64,000 bases of DNA from Rhodococcus rhodochrous (GTDB lineage Bacteria; Actinomycetota; Actinomycetes; Mycobacteriales; Mycobacteriaceae): positions 3,348,001 through 3,412,000 of the forward strand of contig NZ_CP027557.1 of assembly GCF_014854695.1 (NCBI RefSeq). Reading direction: 5' to 3'. The stretch's first letter is position 1. Each line of letters starts with the position of its first letter. Positions 51,539 through 59,347 of the stretch are shown one piece after another. Position numbers and translations under genes: made by a program. The notes below the pieces were generated by a model. The model did no database searches and had not been told where the DNA came from. It saw nothing but the letters and a program-made list of their open reading frames with translations.

Positions 51539-51562
51539 TTTTCGTTTGCGGCCGCTACCGGT

Positions 51563-52720
51563 TCACAGGTGCGAGGTGTCGTTGACGAGCCGCACCGACG
51601 ACCCACCGTCCGCGTAGAACTCGGCGATGCTGAGCGACGCGAGATCCAGGTGCAGGCGGTACAGCAGCGATGGACCCGATTCGAGCGCCATCTGCAGGAA
51701 CGTCTTGATGGGCGTGACGTGCGAGACGACCAGCACGGTCGTGCCGGCGTAGTCGGTCAGCAGGTCGTCGCGCACCGAGGCAATACGCTTGGCCACCTGG
51801 TCGAAGCTCTCGCCGTTCGGGGGCCGCACGGAGGTGTCGCCGAGCCAGCGCCGGTGCAGTTCGGGGTCGCGACGCGCGGCCTCGGCGAAGGTGAGACCCT
51901 CCCAGTCGCCGAAATCCGTCTCGATGAGCCCGTCGTGCACCGTGACCGGGAGATCGAGGGCGTCCGCCGCTGCGGCGGCCGTCTCCCGCGCGCGCCCCAG
52001 CGGTGACGACAGCACGGCGGTGATCCCACCGCGGGCACCGAGCCGCCGAGCCGCGGCGACCGCCTGCTCGCGACCGAGTTCGGTCAGTTCCGGGTTGCCC
52101 CGCCCCGAGTAGCGACGCTCGACCGACAGCGAGGTCTGCCCGTGACGCAGCAGCAGCAGACGGGTCGGTGTTCCGACCGCACCGGTCCAGCCGGGCGAGG
52201 CCGGAACAGCCGGGTCTGGCACCGGCACGACCGGCGGAGTGGTGACGTTCTCGGTCCGCGCGTTCACCTGGACCGGACGTGCCACGGTGTCGGATGCGAC
52301 GTCCAGCAACGCTTCGGCGGCCGCGTCCATCGCGGCGTTGGCCAGCCGGTCGGCGTAGGCGTTCTCCGCACGCGGGATCCACGTGAAGTCGACGGTGCGG
52401 AACCGGCCGGCGAGCTCCCGCGCCTGCGCGGCCAGCGGGATCATGTCGGCATGCTTGACCTGCCACCGTCCGCTCATCTGTTCGACGACGAGCTTGGAAT
52501 CCATGCGGACGTGCACCTCGTCGGCGCCGAGCTCGGCGGCGGCGGTGAGACCGGCGATCAGGCCCTTGTACTCGGCGACGTTGTTCGTCGCGCGCCCGAT
52601 GCTCGCCTGGCGTTCGGCGAGGACGGTCCGATGGTCGACATCGAAGACCACGGCACCGTAACCGGCCGGTCCGGGATTCCCGCGGGAACCGCCGTCCGCT
52701 TCGACGACGACCGTCGTCAC
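51563..52720 (-). CDS. bifunctional RNase H/acid phosphatase
   Basis: A 385-residue fusion known from Mycobacteriales (Rv2228c). The N-terminal RNase HI domain has VEADGGSRGNPGPAGYGAV, NNVAEYKGLIAGL and RMDSKLVVEQMSG with the acidic catalytic residues; a linker leads to a histidine phosphatase domain with RLLLLRHGQTSLS and VLVVSHVTPIKTFL. The phosphatase half is CobC-like (alpha-ribazole phosphatase), linking it to the cobT/cobS pathway. GTG at 52720 overlaps the stop of the zinc-ribbon gene by 4 nt. Confidence 0.94.
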   Translation of the reverse strand: MTTVVVEADGGSRGNPGPAGYGAVVFDVDHRTVLAERQASIGRATNNVAEYKGLIAGLTAAAELGADEVHVRMDSKLVVEQMSGRWQVKHADMIPLAAQARELAGRFRTVDFTWIPRAENAYADRLANAAMDAAAEALLDVASDTVARPVQVNARTENVTTPPVVPVPDPAVPASPGWTGAVGTPTRLLLLRHGQTSLSVERRYSGRGNPELTELGREQAVAAARRLGARGGITAVLSSPLGRARETAAAAADALDLPVTVHDGLIETDFGDWEGLTFAEAARRDPELHRRWLGDTSVRPPNGESFDQVAKRIASVRDDLLTDYAGTTVLVVSHVTPIKTFLQMALESGPSLLYRLHLDLASLSIAEFYADGGSSVRLVNDTSHL

Positions 52721-53454
52721 AGTCCGGATTCCTTGGTGCGGACCAGGATCGCGTCGCACTCCGGGCACCGGACGAGCAGATCGGCGGGTGCGGCCGCGAT
52801 CCGGGCGATCTCACCGCGGTCGAGTTCGAGACGGCACGCGCCGCAGCGGCGGGCCTGCAACAATGCGGCGCCGATGCCGGACTTCTCGCGCTGCTTCTCG
52901 TACACCGTCACCAGTTCCGCGGGGAAGACGGCGAGCAATGCCTCGCGGTCGCTGCGGCACCGCTGCTCGGCCACCTCGATGTCGGCGAGCGCCTCGTCGC
53001 GGGCCCGGACGGCGTCGCCGAGCTGGTCGTCGACCTGCGAGACCTGCGCACCGGCATGGTCGTGGTCGGCCTTCGACGCCTCGCGACGCTCCATGACCTC
53101 GAGCAGGTCGTCCTCGAGTGCCGCCTGGCGACGCTCGAGGCTGGTGAGCTCGTGCTGCAGTTCGGTGAGCTGCTTCGATCCCACCGAGCCGCTCTGGAGC
53201 ATCGACCGGTCGCGGTCGGCGCGCATGCGCACGGCCTCGATCTCGCCCTCGAGCTTCCGGATGTCCCGGTCGAGGTCGTCGAGGATGATCTCGACGGCCA
53301 CCGCGGCGTCCTTGCGCGCGTTGCGCTCGGTCTGCAGGCGGTCCACCTCCTGCTGTTCGGGCAGTGTCCGACGGCGATGCGCGAGGCGGTTCAGCTCTGC
53401 GTCCACGGCGGCGAGGGACAGCAGCTTGGCCTGCACGGTGGGTTCGACGTTCAC
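52717..53454 (-). CDS. coiled-coil protein with C4 zinc ribbon
   Basis: A 245-residue protein: a long antiparallel coiled coil (about residues 10-190, for example LQTERNARKDAAVAVEI and SKQLTELQHELTSLERRQ) and a C-terminal zinc ribbon with two CxxC pairs (CGAC and CPEC). It matches mycobacterial Rv2229c. Such proteins may bind nucleic acid, but no role is established. GTG at 53454 has AGGAACC upstream. Coupled to the RNase H gene. Confidence 0.88.
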   Translation of the reverse strand: MNVEPTVQAKLLSLAAVDAELNRLAHRRRTLPEQQEVDRLQTERNARKDAAVAVEIILDDLDRDIRKLEGEIEAVRMRADRDRSMLQSGSVGSKQLTELQHELTSLERRQAALEDDLLEVMERREASKADHDHAGAQVSQVDDQLGDAVRARDEALADIEVAEQRCRSDREALLAVFPAELVTVYEKQREKSGIGAALLQARRCGACRLELDRGEIARIAAAPADLLVRCPECDAILVRTKESGL

Positions 53455-53528
53455 TCGGGTGGTTCCTGCTTTCGATGGTGTGTCGGTGGGCCGGGAGTCG
53501 GCGGCCACGCGGGACGTGTCGTAGCTGA

Positions 53529-54677
53529 TTACCGTACCGCGCCCGCCGCGGTCGTCCAGGGATCGGTGCGCAACTCGCTGACCCGCGCCTGCCAGCCGTC
53601 CCGGTCGGCGAACGCCGCGTCGAGGACGTCGCGGGCCTGCGCGCACCACGGGTACTCGCTCGCCCAGTGCGCGACGTCCACCAGCGCGGGGCCTCCCGCG
53701 CGCAGATGTTCGTCGGCGGGATGGTGCCGCAGGTCGGCAGTGACGTAGACGTCGACACCGTGCGCGGTGGCGAGTCCGAGGAAGGAATCACCGGATCCGC
53801 CGCACACCGCCACGGTCCGCACCGGCCGGTCCGGATCGCCCGCGCCGCGCACGCCCCATTCGGTGGCCGGCAGAGCGGCGGCGACGTCGGCGGTGAACTC
53901 GCGCAGCGTGCGGGTCTGCGGCAGCTCCCCCACCCGGCCGAGCCCGCGATCGCTCGGCAGGTCGGCGAGCTCGATGATGTCGAAGGCCGGTTCCTCGTAG
54001 GGGTGCGCGTCGCGCAGGGAAGCGAGCACCGCCGCGCGCGACCGGCGCGGGGCGATGACCTCGATCCGGTCCTCGGGGACGCGCTCGAGGTCGCCGACCG
54101 AGCCGATGGCCGGGTCCGCGCCGTCGACCGGGCGGAACTGGCCGGTGCCCGTGGTCGACCAGCAGCATTCGCGGTAGTTGCCGAGGGCACCCGCGCCCGC
54201 CGCGAACAGTCCCGCGCGCACCGTGTCGGCGGCGTCGGACGGCACCATGACGACCCACTTGTCGGTCGCGGGTTCGGGCTTGGCCTCGAGCGGTCGCAGG
54301 CCGGTCAGGCCCAGCGCTCCGGCGAGGGCGTCCGAGACTCCGGGGTTCGCGCGGTCGGCGTTGGTGTGCGCGGTGAACAGGGCGCAACCGCCGCGGATGA
54401 GGCGGTGGATCAGCGCACCCTTGGGCGTGTGCGCGCCCACCGTGTCCACTCCGCGCAGCAACAGTGGGTGGTGCACGAGCAGCAGTTGCGCGCCCCACTC
54501 GAGCGCTTCGTCGACGACGGCCGCGGTCGCGTCGACGGCGAGCAGCACCTTGTGCACCGGCTCGTCGGGGTCGCCGACGACGAGTCCCACCGAGTCCCAG
54601 CTCTCCGCCAGCGACGGCGGGTAGGCCGTCTCCAGAACGTCGATCACCTCACGCAGCGTCGCCGCCGTCACGTCCAC
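53529..54677 (-). CDS. Nif3-like dinuclear metal-centre protein
   Basis: A 382-residue member of the Nif3/YbgI family (Rv2230c), ring-forming proteins with a two-metal site. Metal ligands are seen in [14 protein letters not shown] and [16 protein letters not shown], and late in [15 protein letters not shown]. The middle third is the PII-like insert seen in longer members. Biochemical role unsettled. GTG at 54677 or the GTG two codons later. It reads towards the zinc-ribbon gene with a 74-nt gap. The aminotransferase cobC that follows in M. tuberculosis is absent. Confidence 0.88.
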   Translation of the reverse strand: MDVTAATLREVIDVLETAYPPSLAESWDSVGLVVGDPDEPVHKVLLAVDATAAVVDEALEWGAQLLLVHHPLLLRGVDTVGAHTPKGALIHRLIRGGCALFTAHTNADRANPGVSDALAGALGLTGLRPLEAKPEPATDKWVVMVPSDAADTVRAGLFAAGAGALGNYRECCWSTTGTGQFRPVDGADPAIGSVGDLERVPEDRIEVIAPRRSRAAVLASLRDAHPYEEPAFDIIELADLPSDRGLGRVGELPQTRTLREFTADVAAALPATEWGVRGAGDPDRPVRTVAVCGGSGDSFLGLATAHGVDVYVTADLRHHPADEHLRAGGPALVDVAHWASEYPWCAQARDVLDAAFADRDGWQARVSELRTDPWTTAAGAVR

Positions 54678-54752
54678 CTCCAGCTGATCCGCTCTCTCCT
54701 ACGCGCACGACCCTACGCGGCGGAAGACCGGACGAACGGGGAGAATGGCCCG

Positions 54753-55451
54753 GTGACCGTTCTCGCTGCCACCCAGCCGCTCGTGCTCCCCGCTCCCGTC
54801 GTCCTGTTCGATCTGGACGGCACGCTCACCGATTCCGCGACCGGGGTGATCAACGGGTTCCTCCACGCCGCCGAGACGACCGGTTTCGAGGCGCCCGACG
54901 GCGACCTGCAGTGGCTGCTCGGACCGCCCATGCGCGACACCCTGCAGAATCTCGGGCTCGACGAGGAGCAGGTCGCTGCGGGACTCGCGGCCTACCGGGA
55001 CTACTACTCCGCCACCGGCTGGGCGGAGAACGCGGTCTTCGACGGCATCGAAGCGGTGCTCGATGCCGTCCGGGAGGCAGGTAGTCGCCTGGCGGTCGCG
55101 ACGTCGAAGTCCCAGACGTTCGCCGAGCGGATCCTCGACCACTTCGGTCTGACCGGATACTTCGAGTTCGTCGGTGGTGCGAGCGACGACGGCGCCCGGC
55201 GGCACAAGTGGGAGGTCGTCGCGCACAGCCTCACCGCTCTCGGGATCGATCCGCAGGATGCCGAAGCGGGCGGCACCACCGGTGTGGTGATGGTCGGCGA
55301 CCGCGAGCACGACATCCACGGTGCAGGCCGGTTCGGCATCCCCACGGTCTTCGTCGAGTGGGGTTACGGGACCGAGACCGAGGGTCGTGCGGCGGCGCGG
55401 ACGACCGCCTCGGTCGAGGAACTGCGCGAGGTACTCACGGGTGGACGCTGA
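54753..55451 (+). CDS. ptkA: HAD-superfamily hydrolase, PtkA-like
   Basis: A 232-residue HAD protein with all motifs: I VLFDLDGTLTDSATG, II LAVATSKSQT, III lysine HKWEVVAHSL, IV VMVGDREHDIHGA. It resembles phosphoglycolate phosphatases, but its place immediately before ptpA matches M. tuberculosis Rv2232 (PtkA), reported as a tyrosine kinase acting on PtpA. Kinase activity here is inference. GTG at 54753; the end overlaps ptpA by 11 nt. Confidence 0.85.
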   Translation: MTVLAATQPLVLPAPVVLFDLDGTLTDSATGVINGFLHAAETTGFEAPDGDLQWLLGPPMRDTLQNLGLDEEQVAAGLAAYRDYYSATGWAENAVFDGIEAVLDAVREAGSRLAVATSKSQTFAERILDHFGLTGYFEFVGGASDDGARRHKWEVVAHSLTALGIDPQDAEAGGTTGVVMVGDREHDIHGAGRFGIPTVFVEWGYGTETEGRAAARTTASVEELREVLTGGR

Positions 55452-55911
55452 CGACCGCTTCCACGTGACCTTCGTGTGCACCGGCAACATCTGTCGGTCG
55501 CCGATGGCCGAGAAGATCTTCGCCGAGCACCTGCGGCGGGAGGGACTCGACGACCGGGTCCGGGTGAGCAGCGCCGGCACGCACGGCTGGCACGTCGGCT
55601 CCGAGGCGGATCCACGCACCGACGCGGTGCTGCAGCGGCACGGCTATCCCACCGGTCACCGCGCCGCCGAGCTCGGTGCCGAGCACCTGTCGGCCGACCT
55701 CGTCGTCGCCATGACCACCACCCACGAGCGGGCGCTGGCGCAGCTCGGTGTCCCGTCCGATCGCCGTGTGCTGCTGCGTTCGTTCGATCCCGACGCCGAC
55801 GACGATTCCGTGCCCGATCCGTACTACGGCTCCCTCGACGAGTTCGAGCAGGTCCGCGAGCAGATCGAAGCCGCCGTTCCGGGCCTGCTCGAGCGGGTGC
55901 GGCAGCAGTGA
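55441..55911 (+). CDS. ptpA: low-molecular-weight protein tyrosine phosphatase
   Basis: A 156-residue phosphatase with the P-loop FVCTGNICRSPMAE (CX5R) and the general-acid Asp in SVPDPYYGSLDEFEQV. In pathogens PtpA is secreted into host cells, but in environmental actinobacteria it acts on own proteins. GTG at 55441 lies within the end of ptkA, so translation is coupled. Confidence 0.94.
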   Translation: MDADDRFHVTFVCTGNICRSPMAEKIFAEHLRREGLDDRVRVSSAGTHGWHVGSEADPRTDAVLQRHGYPTGHRAAELGAEHLSADLVVAMTTTHERALAQLGVPSDRRVLLRSFDPDADDDSVPDPYYGSLDEFEQVREQIEAAVPGLLERVRQQ

Positions 55912-55939
55912 GACGCACCTCACCGGCTACCGTGGATCT

Positions 55940-56776
55940 GTGCGCCGATTGACATTTCTCCTACGCCCCGGCTGGTTGGTCCTGGCACTGGTGGTCGTCG
56001 GCTTCGCCTACGCGTGCTTCACGGTCCTCGCGCCGTGGCAGCTCGGCAAGAACACGAACACCGAGGACCGCAACGGTCGCATCGCTGGGTCGATGGCACA
56101 GGATCCGGTTCCCGTCGGCGAACTGCTGGGCGGCGACGGTCCGACGATCGAGGACGAGTGGCGCCGTGTGCTCGCGCAGGGCTCCTATCTGCCCGAGTCG
56201 GATGTACTCGTGCGGTTGCGCAACGTCGAGTCGCGGCCGGCCTACGAGGTGCTGACCCCGTTCGTCCTCGATTCCGGCGGAACGATCCTGGTCAACCGCG
56301 GGTACGTGCGGCCCGTGCGCGGCACCGAGATCCCCGAGATTCCAGCCGCGCCGTCCGGCACCGTCACCCTCGACGCCCGCATCCGGATGTCCGAGGGAAC
56401 GGTCGAGGACAAGGCCCCCTTCGTCGACGACGGCTACCAGCAGGTGTACTTCATCGACGCCCCGCAGGTCGCGTCCGTCACGGGTCTCGATCTCGAGGAC
56501 GTCTACCTGCAGCTCGACGCCGACCAGCCCGGCGGTCTCGGCGTGATCCCGCTCCCCCAGCTCGATTCGGGCCCGTACCTGTCCTACGGCCTGCAGTGGC
56601 TGGCGTTCGGGATCATGGCCCCGCTGGGTCTGGGTTACTTCGTGTGGGCCGAGCTGCGGGAACGTAGGAAGTCCAAGGGTTCGCAAGACGGTGGTGACGC
56701 AGCCGAGGCCCCGGCGGAAGCGGCACCGCGCACCGCGAGCGAGAAGCTCGCCGATCGATACGGCCGGCCGCGGTGA
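55940..56776 (+). CDS. SURF1-family cytochrome oxidase assembly protein
   Basis: A 278-residue membrane protein with one transmembrane helix near each end (GWLVLALVVVGFAYACFTVL and GLQWLAFGIMAPLGLGYFVW) and a periplasmic domain with the SURF1 motifs APWQLGK and ILVNRGYVRPV. SURF1 helps insert heme into aa3 oxidase, whose genes are at 5.6 and 12-13 kb. GTG at 55940 is 6 nt after TACCGT (leaderless). The tail is Ala/Pro/Glu-rich. Confidence 0.9.
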   Translation: MRRLTFLLRPGWLVLALVVVGFAYACFTVLAPWQLGKNTNTEDRNGRIAGSMAQDPVPVGELLGGDGPTIEDEWRRVLAQGSYLPESDVLVRLRNVESRPAYEVLTPFVLDSGGTILVNRGYVRPVRGTEIPEIPAAPSGTVTLDARIRMSEGTVEDKAPFVDDGYQQVYFIDAPQVASVTGLDLEDVYLQLDADQPGGLGVIPLPQLDSGPYLSYGLQWLAFGIMAPLGLGYFVWAELRERRKSKGSQDGGDAAEAPAEAAPRTASEKLADRYGRPR

Positions 56777-57174
56777 CCGAGCCGACCACCCTGCCCCGAT
56801 TCGAGGAGCTCCCGATGTACGCGACCGTCGACGACTATCTGGCCGACAAGGATCCGGCCGCCGTCGATGTGTTCCGGCACGTGCGCGCGATGATCCTCGA
56901 CCTCGGCGGCGACGTCACCGAGCACGTCCACGCGTCGGAGATCTCCTGGTCGCGGGGCCGTCCGTTCGCGGCGGCGTTCGTCTACGCCTCGCGTCTCGAG
57001 GTGGCCCTGGATCTGCCGCGGCGCATCCATCACGCGACGCTGCGTGAGGCGTTCCCGAAGAAGGGGACGGTGACGACGCACCGGCTGAGCGTCTCGTCGG
57101 TCGACGAACTCGACGACCACTTCGTGGAGTTGCTCGACGTGGCCTACCGCACCGCGGCGGAACCGCGCGACTGA
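56773..57174 (+). CDS. DUF5655-like protein
   Basis: A 133-residue soluble protein (VDDYLADKDPAAVDVFRHVR, then ISWSRGRPFAAAFVYASRL and DLPRRIHHATLREAFPKKG). The pattern fits the DUF5655 family of small proteins, function unknown; I am only moderately sure of the family. GTG at 56773 overlaps the SURF1 stop by 4 nt, so it is translated from the same transcript. The HEPN/CBS gene follows after 35 nt. Confidence 0.68.
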   Translation: MTEPTTLPRFEELPMYATVDDYLADKDPAAVDVFRHVRAMILDLGGDVTEHVHASEISWSRGRPFAAAFVYASRLEVALDLPRRIHHATLREAFPKKGTVTTHRLSVSSVDELDDHFVELLDVAYRTAAEPRD

Positions 57175-57209
57175 CGCCCCACGACTCCCTTCCGCACGAA
57201 GGAGACGAG

Positions 57210-57938
57210 ATGGACGAGGTCAGCGGCGCGATCCGGTTCCTGTCGGCGTTCACGGCCATCGAGAACCACTTCAAGTGGCAGCTGCAGACGGACGAGGAGC
57301 ACATGAGCTTCGTCCGGATGGCCAAGGAGTACGCCCGGCGCCACCGCACCCAGGTCGATCTGCCCGCCCTCCGGGCCTTCGCGGACCTGCGCAACGCGCT
57401 CGTGCACCAGGACTACTACGGGGGCAAGCCGGTCGCCGATCCGGTCCCGGAGGTCGTCGAGGCGATCGAGAGACTGCGCGACAGGATCATCGATCCGCCG
57501 AAGGTGCTGCAGGTCCTGCCGAGACGGGCACCCGCCGTGTTCGAGACGGGCACACCACTGAATCGGGTGCTCGACGAGATCCGGCGCCACGACTACTCGC
57601 AGTTCCCGATCTACGAGGACGACACCTATCTCGGGCTGCTGACGACGAACTGCATCGCCCGCTGGCTCGCGCATCGTCTCGCGACGGACGAGATCGTCGA
57701 GAGCGAGACCGTCGGAGCGGCCCTGGAGTTCGCCGAACCGCACGAGCGGGCCGCGCACCTGCCCCGAACCATCACGGTGCCGCAGGCGATCAAGAAGCTG
57801 TCCCCGCCCGCCGGCGGGCAACTGCCGCCGACGGCGTTGATCGTCACGCACAGTGGCAGCGCGAAGGAACGGCCGCTCATGATCGTCGTCGCCGACGACC
57901 TGCCGACGCTCGTCGCGGCGGTGAATGCGGGACATTAG
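57210..57938 (+). CDS. HEPN-like domain fused to CBS domains
   Basis: A 242-residue protein. The N-terminal helical domain (residues 1-95) contains LRNALVH at 60-66, giving the R-N-x3-H motif typical of HEPN ribonucleases, within a helical bundle starting FLSAFTAIENHFKW. Residues about 105-155 form a CBS motif (DEIRRHDYSQFPIYEDDTYLG) and a more degenerate second one follows (TVPQAIKKLSPP to LMIVVADDLPTLVAAV). CBS pairs bind adenine nucleotides. Function unknown; a nucleotide-gated RNase is one possibility. ATG at 57210 has AAGGAG upstream. Confidence 0.75.
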   Translation: MDEVSGAIRFLSAFTAIENHFKWQLQTDEEHMSFVRMAKEYARRHRTQVDLPALRAFADLRNALVHQDYYGGKPVADPVPEVVEAIERLRDRIIDPPKVLQVLPRRAPAVFETGTPLNRVLDEIRRHDYSQFPIYEDDTYLGLLTTNCIARWLAHRLATDEIVESETVGAALEFAEPHERAAHLPRTITVPQAIKKLSPPAGGQLPPTALIVTHSGSAKERPLMIVVADDLPTLVAAVNAGH

Positions 57939-57969
57939 ATCCGTGCGGATCCGACCCCGCTGAGCGGGG
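57938..57969 (+). terminator. weak double hairpin after the HEPN/CBS gene
   Basis: GATCCG-TG-CGGATC (57938-57951) and CCCCGC-TGA-GCGGGG (57955-57969) follow the stop closely and precede a tRNA gene on the other strand. Confidence 0.5.
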
Positions 57970-57999
57970 CTCGATCCACTGGAATCGCACATGGGATTG

Positions 58000-58071
58000 T
58001 GGGCGCGGAGGGTTTCGAACCCCCGACCGCTGGTGTGTAAAACCAGAGCTCTACCACTGAGCTACACGCCC
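58000..58071 (-). tRNA. tRNA-Val (anticodon UAC)
   Basis: On the minus strand a full cloverleaf can be drawn: acceptor GGGCGTG with CGCGCCC, D arm GCTC...GAGC, anticodon arm CTGGT-TTTACAC-ACCAG with anticodon TAC, and T arm GGGGGTTCGAAACCCTC. Length about 72 nt; the CCA end is not encoded. Confidence 0.97.
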
Positions 58072-58078
58072 GAAAGAC

Positions 58079-58094
58079 GGCGGCAGGTGCCGCC
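58079..58094 (-). terminator. ahpE terminator
   Basis: Read on the minus strand, GGCGGCA-CC-TGCCGCC is followed by GTCTTTCG, directly after the ahpE stop and before the tRNA. Confidence 0.65.
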
Positions 58095-58103
58095 GACTTC
58101 GCA

Positions 58104-58568
58104 TCAGGACTTTAGCGCGGCGAGCGCTCTGGCCCAAGCTCCCTGGTCACGGGCCTCTCCGGGCTGGTTCTCCTCCGCGAACTGCACGATGCCGTTCTTG
58201 TCGATGACGAACGTGCCGCGGTTGGCGAAACCGAACTTCTCGTTGAACACACCGTAGGCCTGCGCGACCTCGCCGTGCGGCCAGAAGTCGGACAGCAGCG
58301 GGAAGGTGTAGCCCTGCTCGGCCGCCCAGATCTTGTGGCTCGGCGACGGGCCGACCGACACCGCGAGGATGGCGGTGTCGTCGTTCTCGAAGGTGGGCAG
58401 GTCGTCGCGGACGGCGCACAGCTCGCCCTGGCAGACGCCGGTGAAGGCGAGCGGGTAGAAGACCAGGAGCACGTTCTTGCTGCCCCGGAAGCTCGACAGC
58501 GTCACTTCCTGGTTGTTCTGGTCCTTGAGGGTGAAATCGGGGGCTTCGGTGCCCACGGCGATCGGCAT
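58104..58568 (-). CDS. ahpE: AhpE-type peroxiredoxin
   Basis: A 154-residue thiol peroxidase that reduces peroxides and peroxynitrite. The peroxidatic Cys46 lies in FYPLAFTGVCQGELC, and typical AhpE sequence follows (SVGPSPSHKIWAAEQGYTFP, SDFWPHGEVAQAYGVFNEKF, ANRGTFVIDKNGIV). A second cysteine at position 51, absent (from memory) in M. tuberculosis AhpE, gives a C-X4-C pair. Divergently placed from no partner; DUF3052 lies 31 nt upstream on the same strand, as in mycobacteria. Confidence 0.93.
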   Translation of the reverse strand: MPIAVGTEAPDFTLKDQNNQEVTLSSFRGSKNVLLVFYPLAFTGVCQGELCAVRDDLPTFENDDTAILAVSVGPSPSHKIWAAEQGYTFPLLSDFWPHGEVAQAYGVFNEKFGFANRGTFVIDKNGIVQFAEENQPGEARDQGAWARALAALKS

Positions 58569-58599
58569 GCGTGTGGATCCTTACGTTCCGGGAGCCGGT

Positions 58600-59022
58600 T
58601 CAGCGGCGGGGACGGCCGGCCTTGGGCTGGACGAGGCGGCTGCCGATCCAGTCACCGAGGTTGGTGGCCGTGGTCTGGGTGAGGCCGGCCGTGGCGGCCG
58701 ACTCGGCGATCTCGCTGGGCTCGACGTGATCGGGGCGCCCGGTCTTGGGGGTGAGCACCCATACGACGCCTTCGTCGGCGAGGGGGCCGATCGCGTCCAT
58801 GAGGGCGTCGACCAGGTCGCCGTCGCTGTCGCGCCACCACAGCAGCACGACGTCGACGACCTCGTCGGAGTCCTCGTCGAGCAGCTCGGTACCGGTGACC
58901 TCTTCGATCGCAGCTCTCAACTCGTCGTCGGTGTCCTCGTCCCAACCGAGTTCCTGCACCACGTGGTCGTGAGTGATACCGAGCTTGGAGACATAGTTCT
59001 TGGCATCCGCCGCGGCGACCAC
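58600..59022 (-). CDS. DUF3052 protein
   Basis: A 140-residue acidic protein of the actinobacterial DUF3052 family ([59 protein letters not shown]). Function unknown. GTG at 59022 has AGGAGGAG about 5 nt upstream, a very strong site. It precedes ahpE in the same direction and is divergent from aceE (syntenic to Rv2239c). Confidence 0.88.
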   Translation of the reverse strand: MVAAADAKNYVSKLGITHDHVVQELGWDEDTDDELRAAIEEVTGTELLDEDSDEVVDVVLLWWRDSDGDLVDALMDAIGPLADEGVVWVLTPKTGRPDHVEPSEIAESAATAGLTQTTATNLGDWIGSRLVQPKAGRPRR

Positions 59023-59347
59023 GGTGGCTCCTCCTAAGGGTTGTGGTGCGCGAATCGGATCCGCGTACCGGCGTGACGATCAATTGGTCAAAGCGAACAT
59101 CGTTGCGGGCCTCAACGCAACCCGAATCGCTGGGAAAAGCGGGAGAATCTTTCCAGAGGGACCCGTTGCACCGCCCCGCACCGTGTCCGATCCGTCCTGT
59201 TGGCCGGGCCAGGGCGTGATCCTTCGTCGCGGATGGGGGAAGATGAGGGGTGCATCATGTTCAGATGTCGATTGCGTCGGCTCCCACAAGAGCCGGCCGA
59301 CGGAGAGGGCGCTCCACCTACGCGCCCACCACGATGAGGAGCAGACG
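59023..59347 (+). promoter_or_regulatory. divergent region between DUF3052 and aceE, includes the aceE leader
   Basis: About 325 bp. The first half holds no gene. The second half includes a possible leader peptide frame (59257-59337) whose stop codon is embedded in the aceE ribosome binding site. AAAGCGGGAGAATCTTTCC near 59137 may be part of a promoter or a weak hairpin. Confidence 0.4.
59257..59337 (+). CDS. candidate leader peptide upstream of aceE
   Basis: A 26-residue frame with its own Shine-Dalgarno (GAGGGG about 6 nt before the ATG). The product is Arg/Pro-rich and ends in two PP pairs (APPTRPPR). Its stop TGA overlaps GAGGAG, the site that serves the aceE TTG 10 nt further on. This layout suggests translational coupling or ribosome-stalling control. 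No proof of translation. Confidence 0.4.
   Translation: MFRCRLRRLPQEPADGEGAPPTRPPR

Noticed and set aside
58000..58071. tRNA-Val as an integration site
   Set aside because: No integrase and no repeated tRNA 3' end was found on either side in the window.
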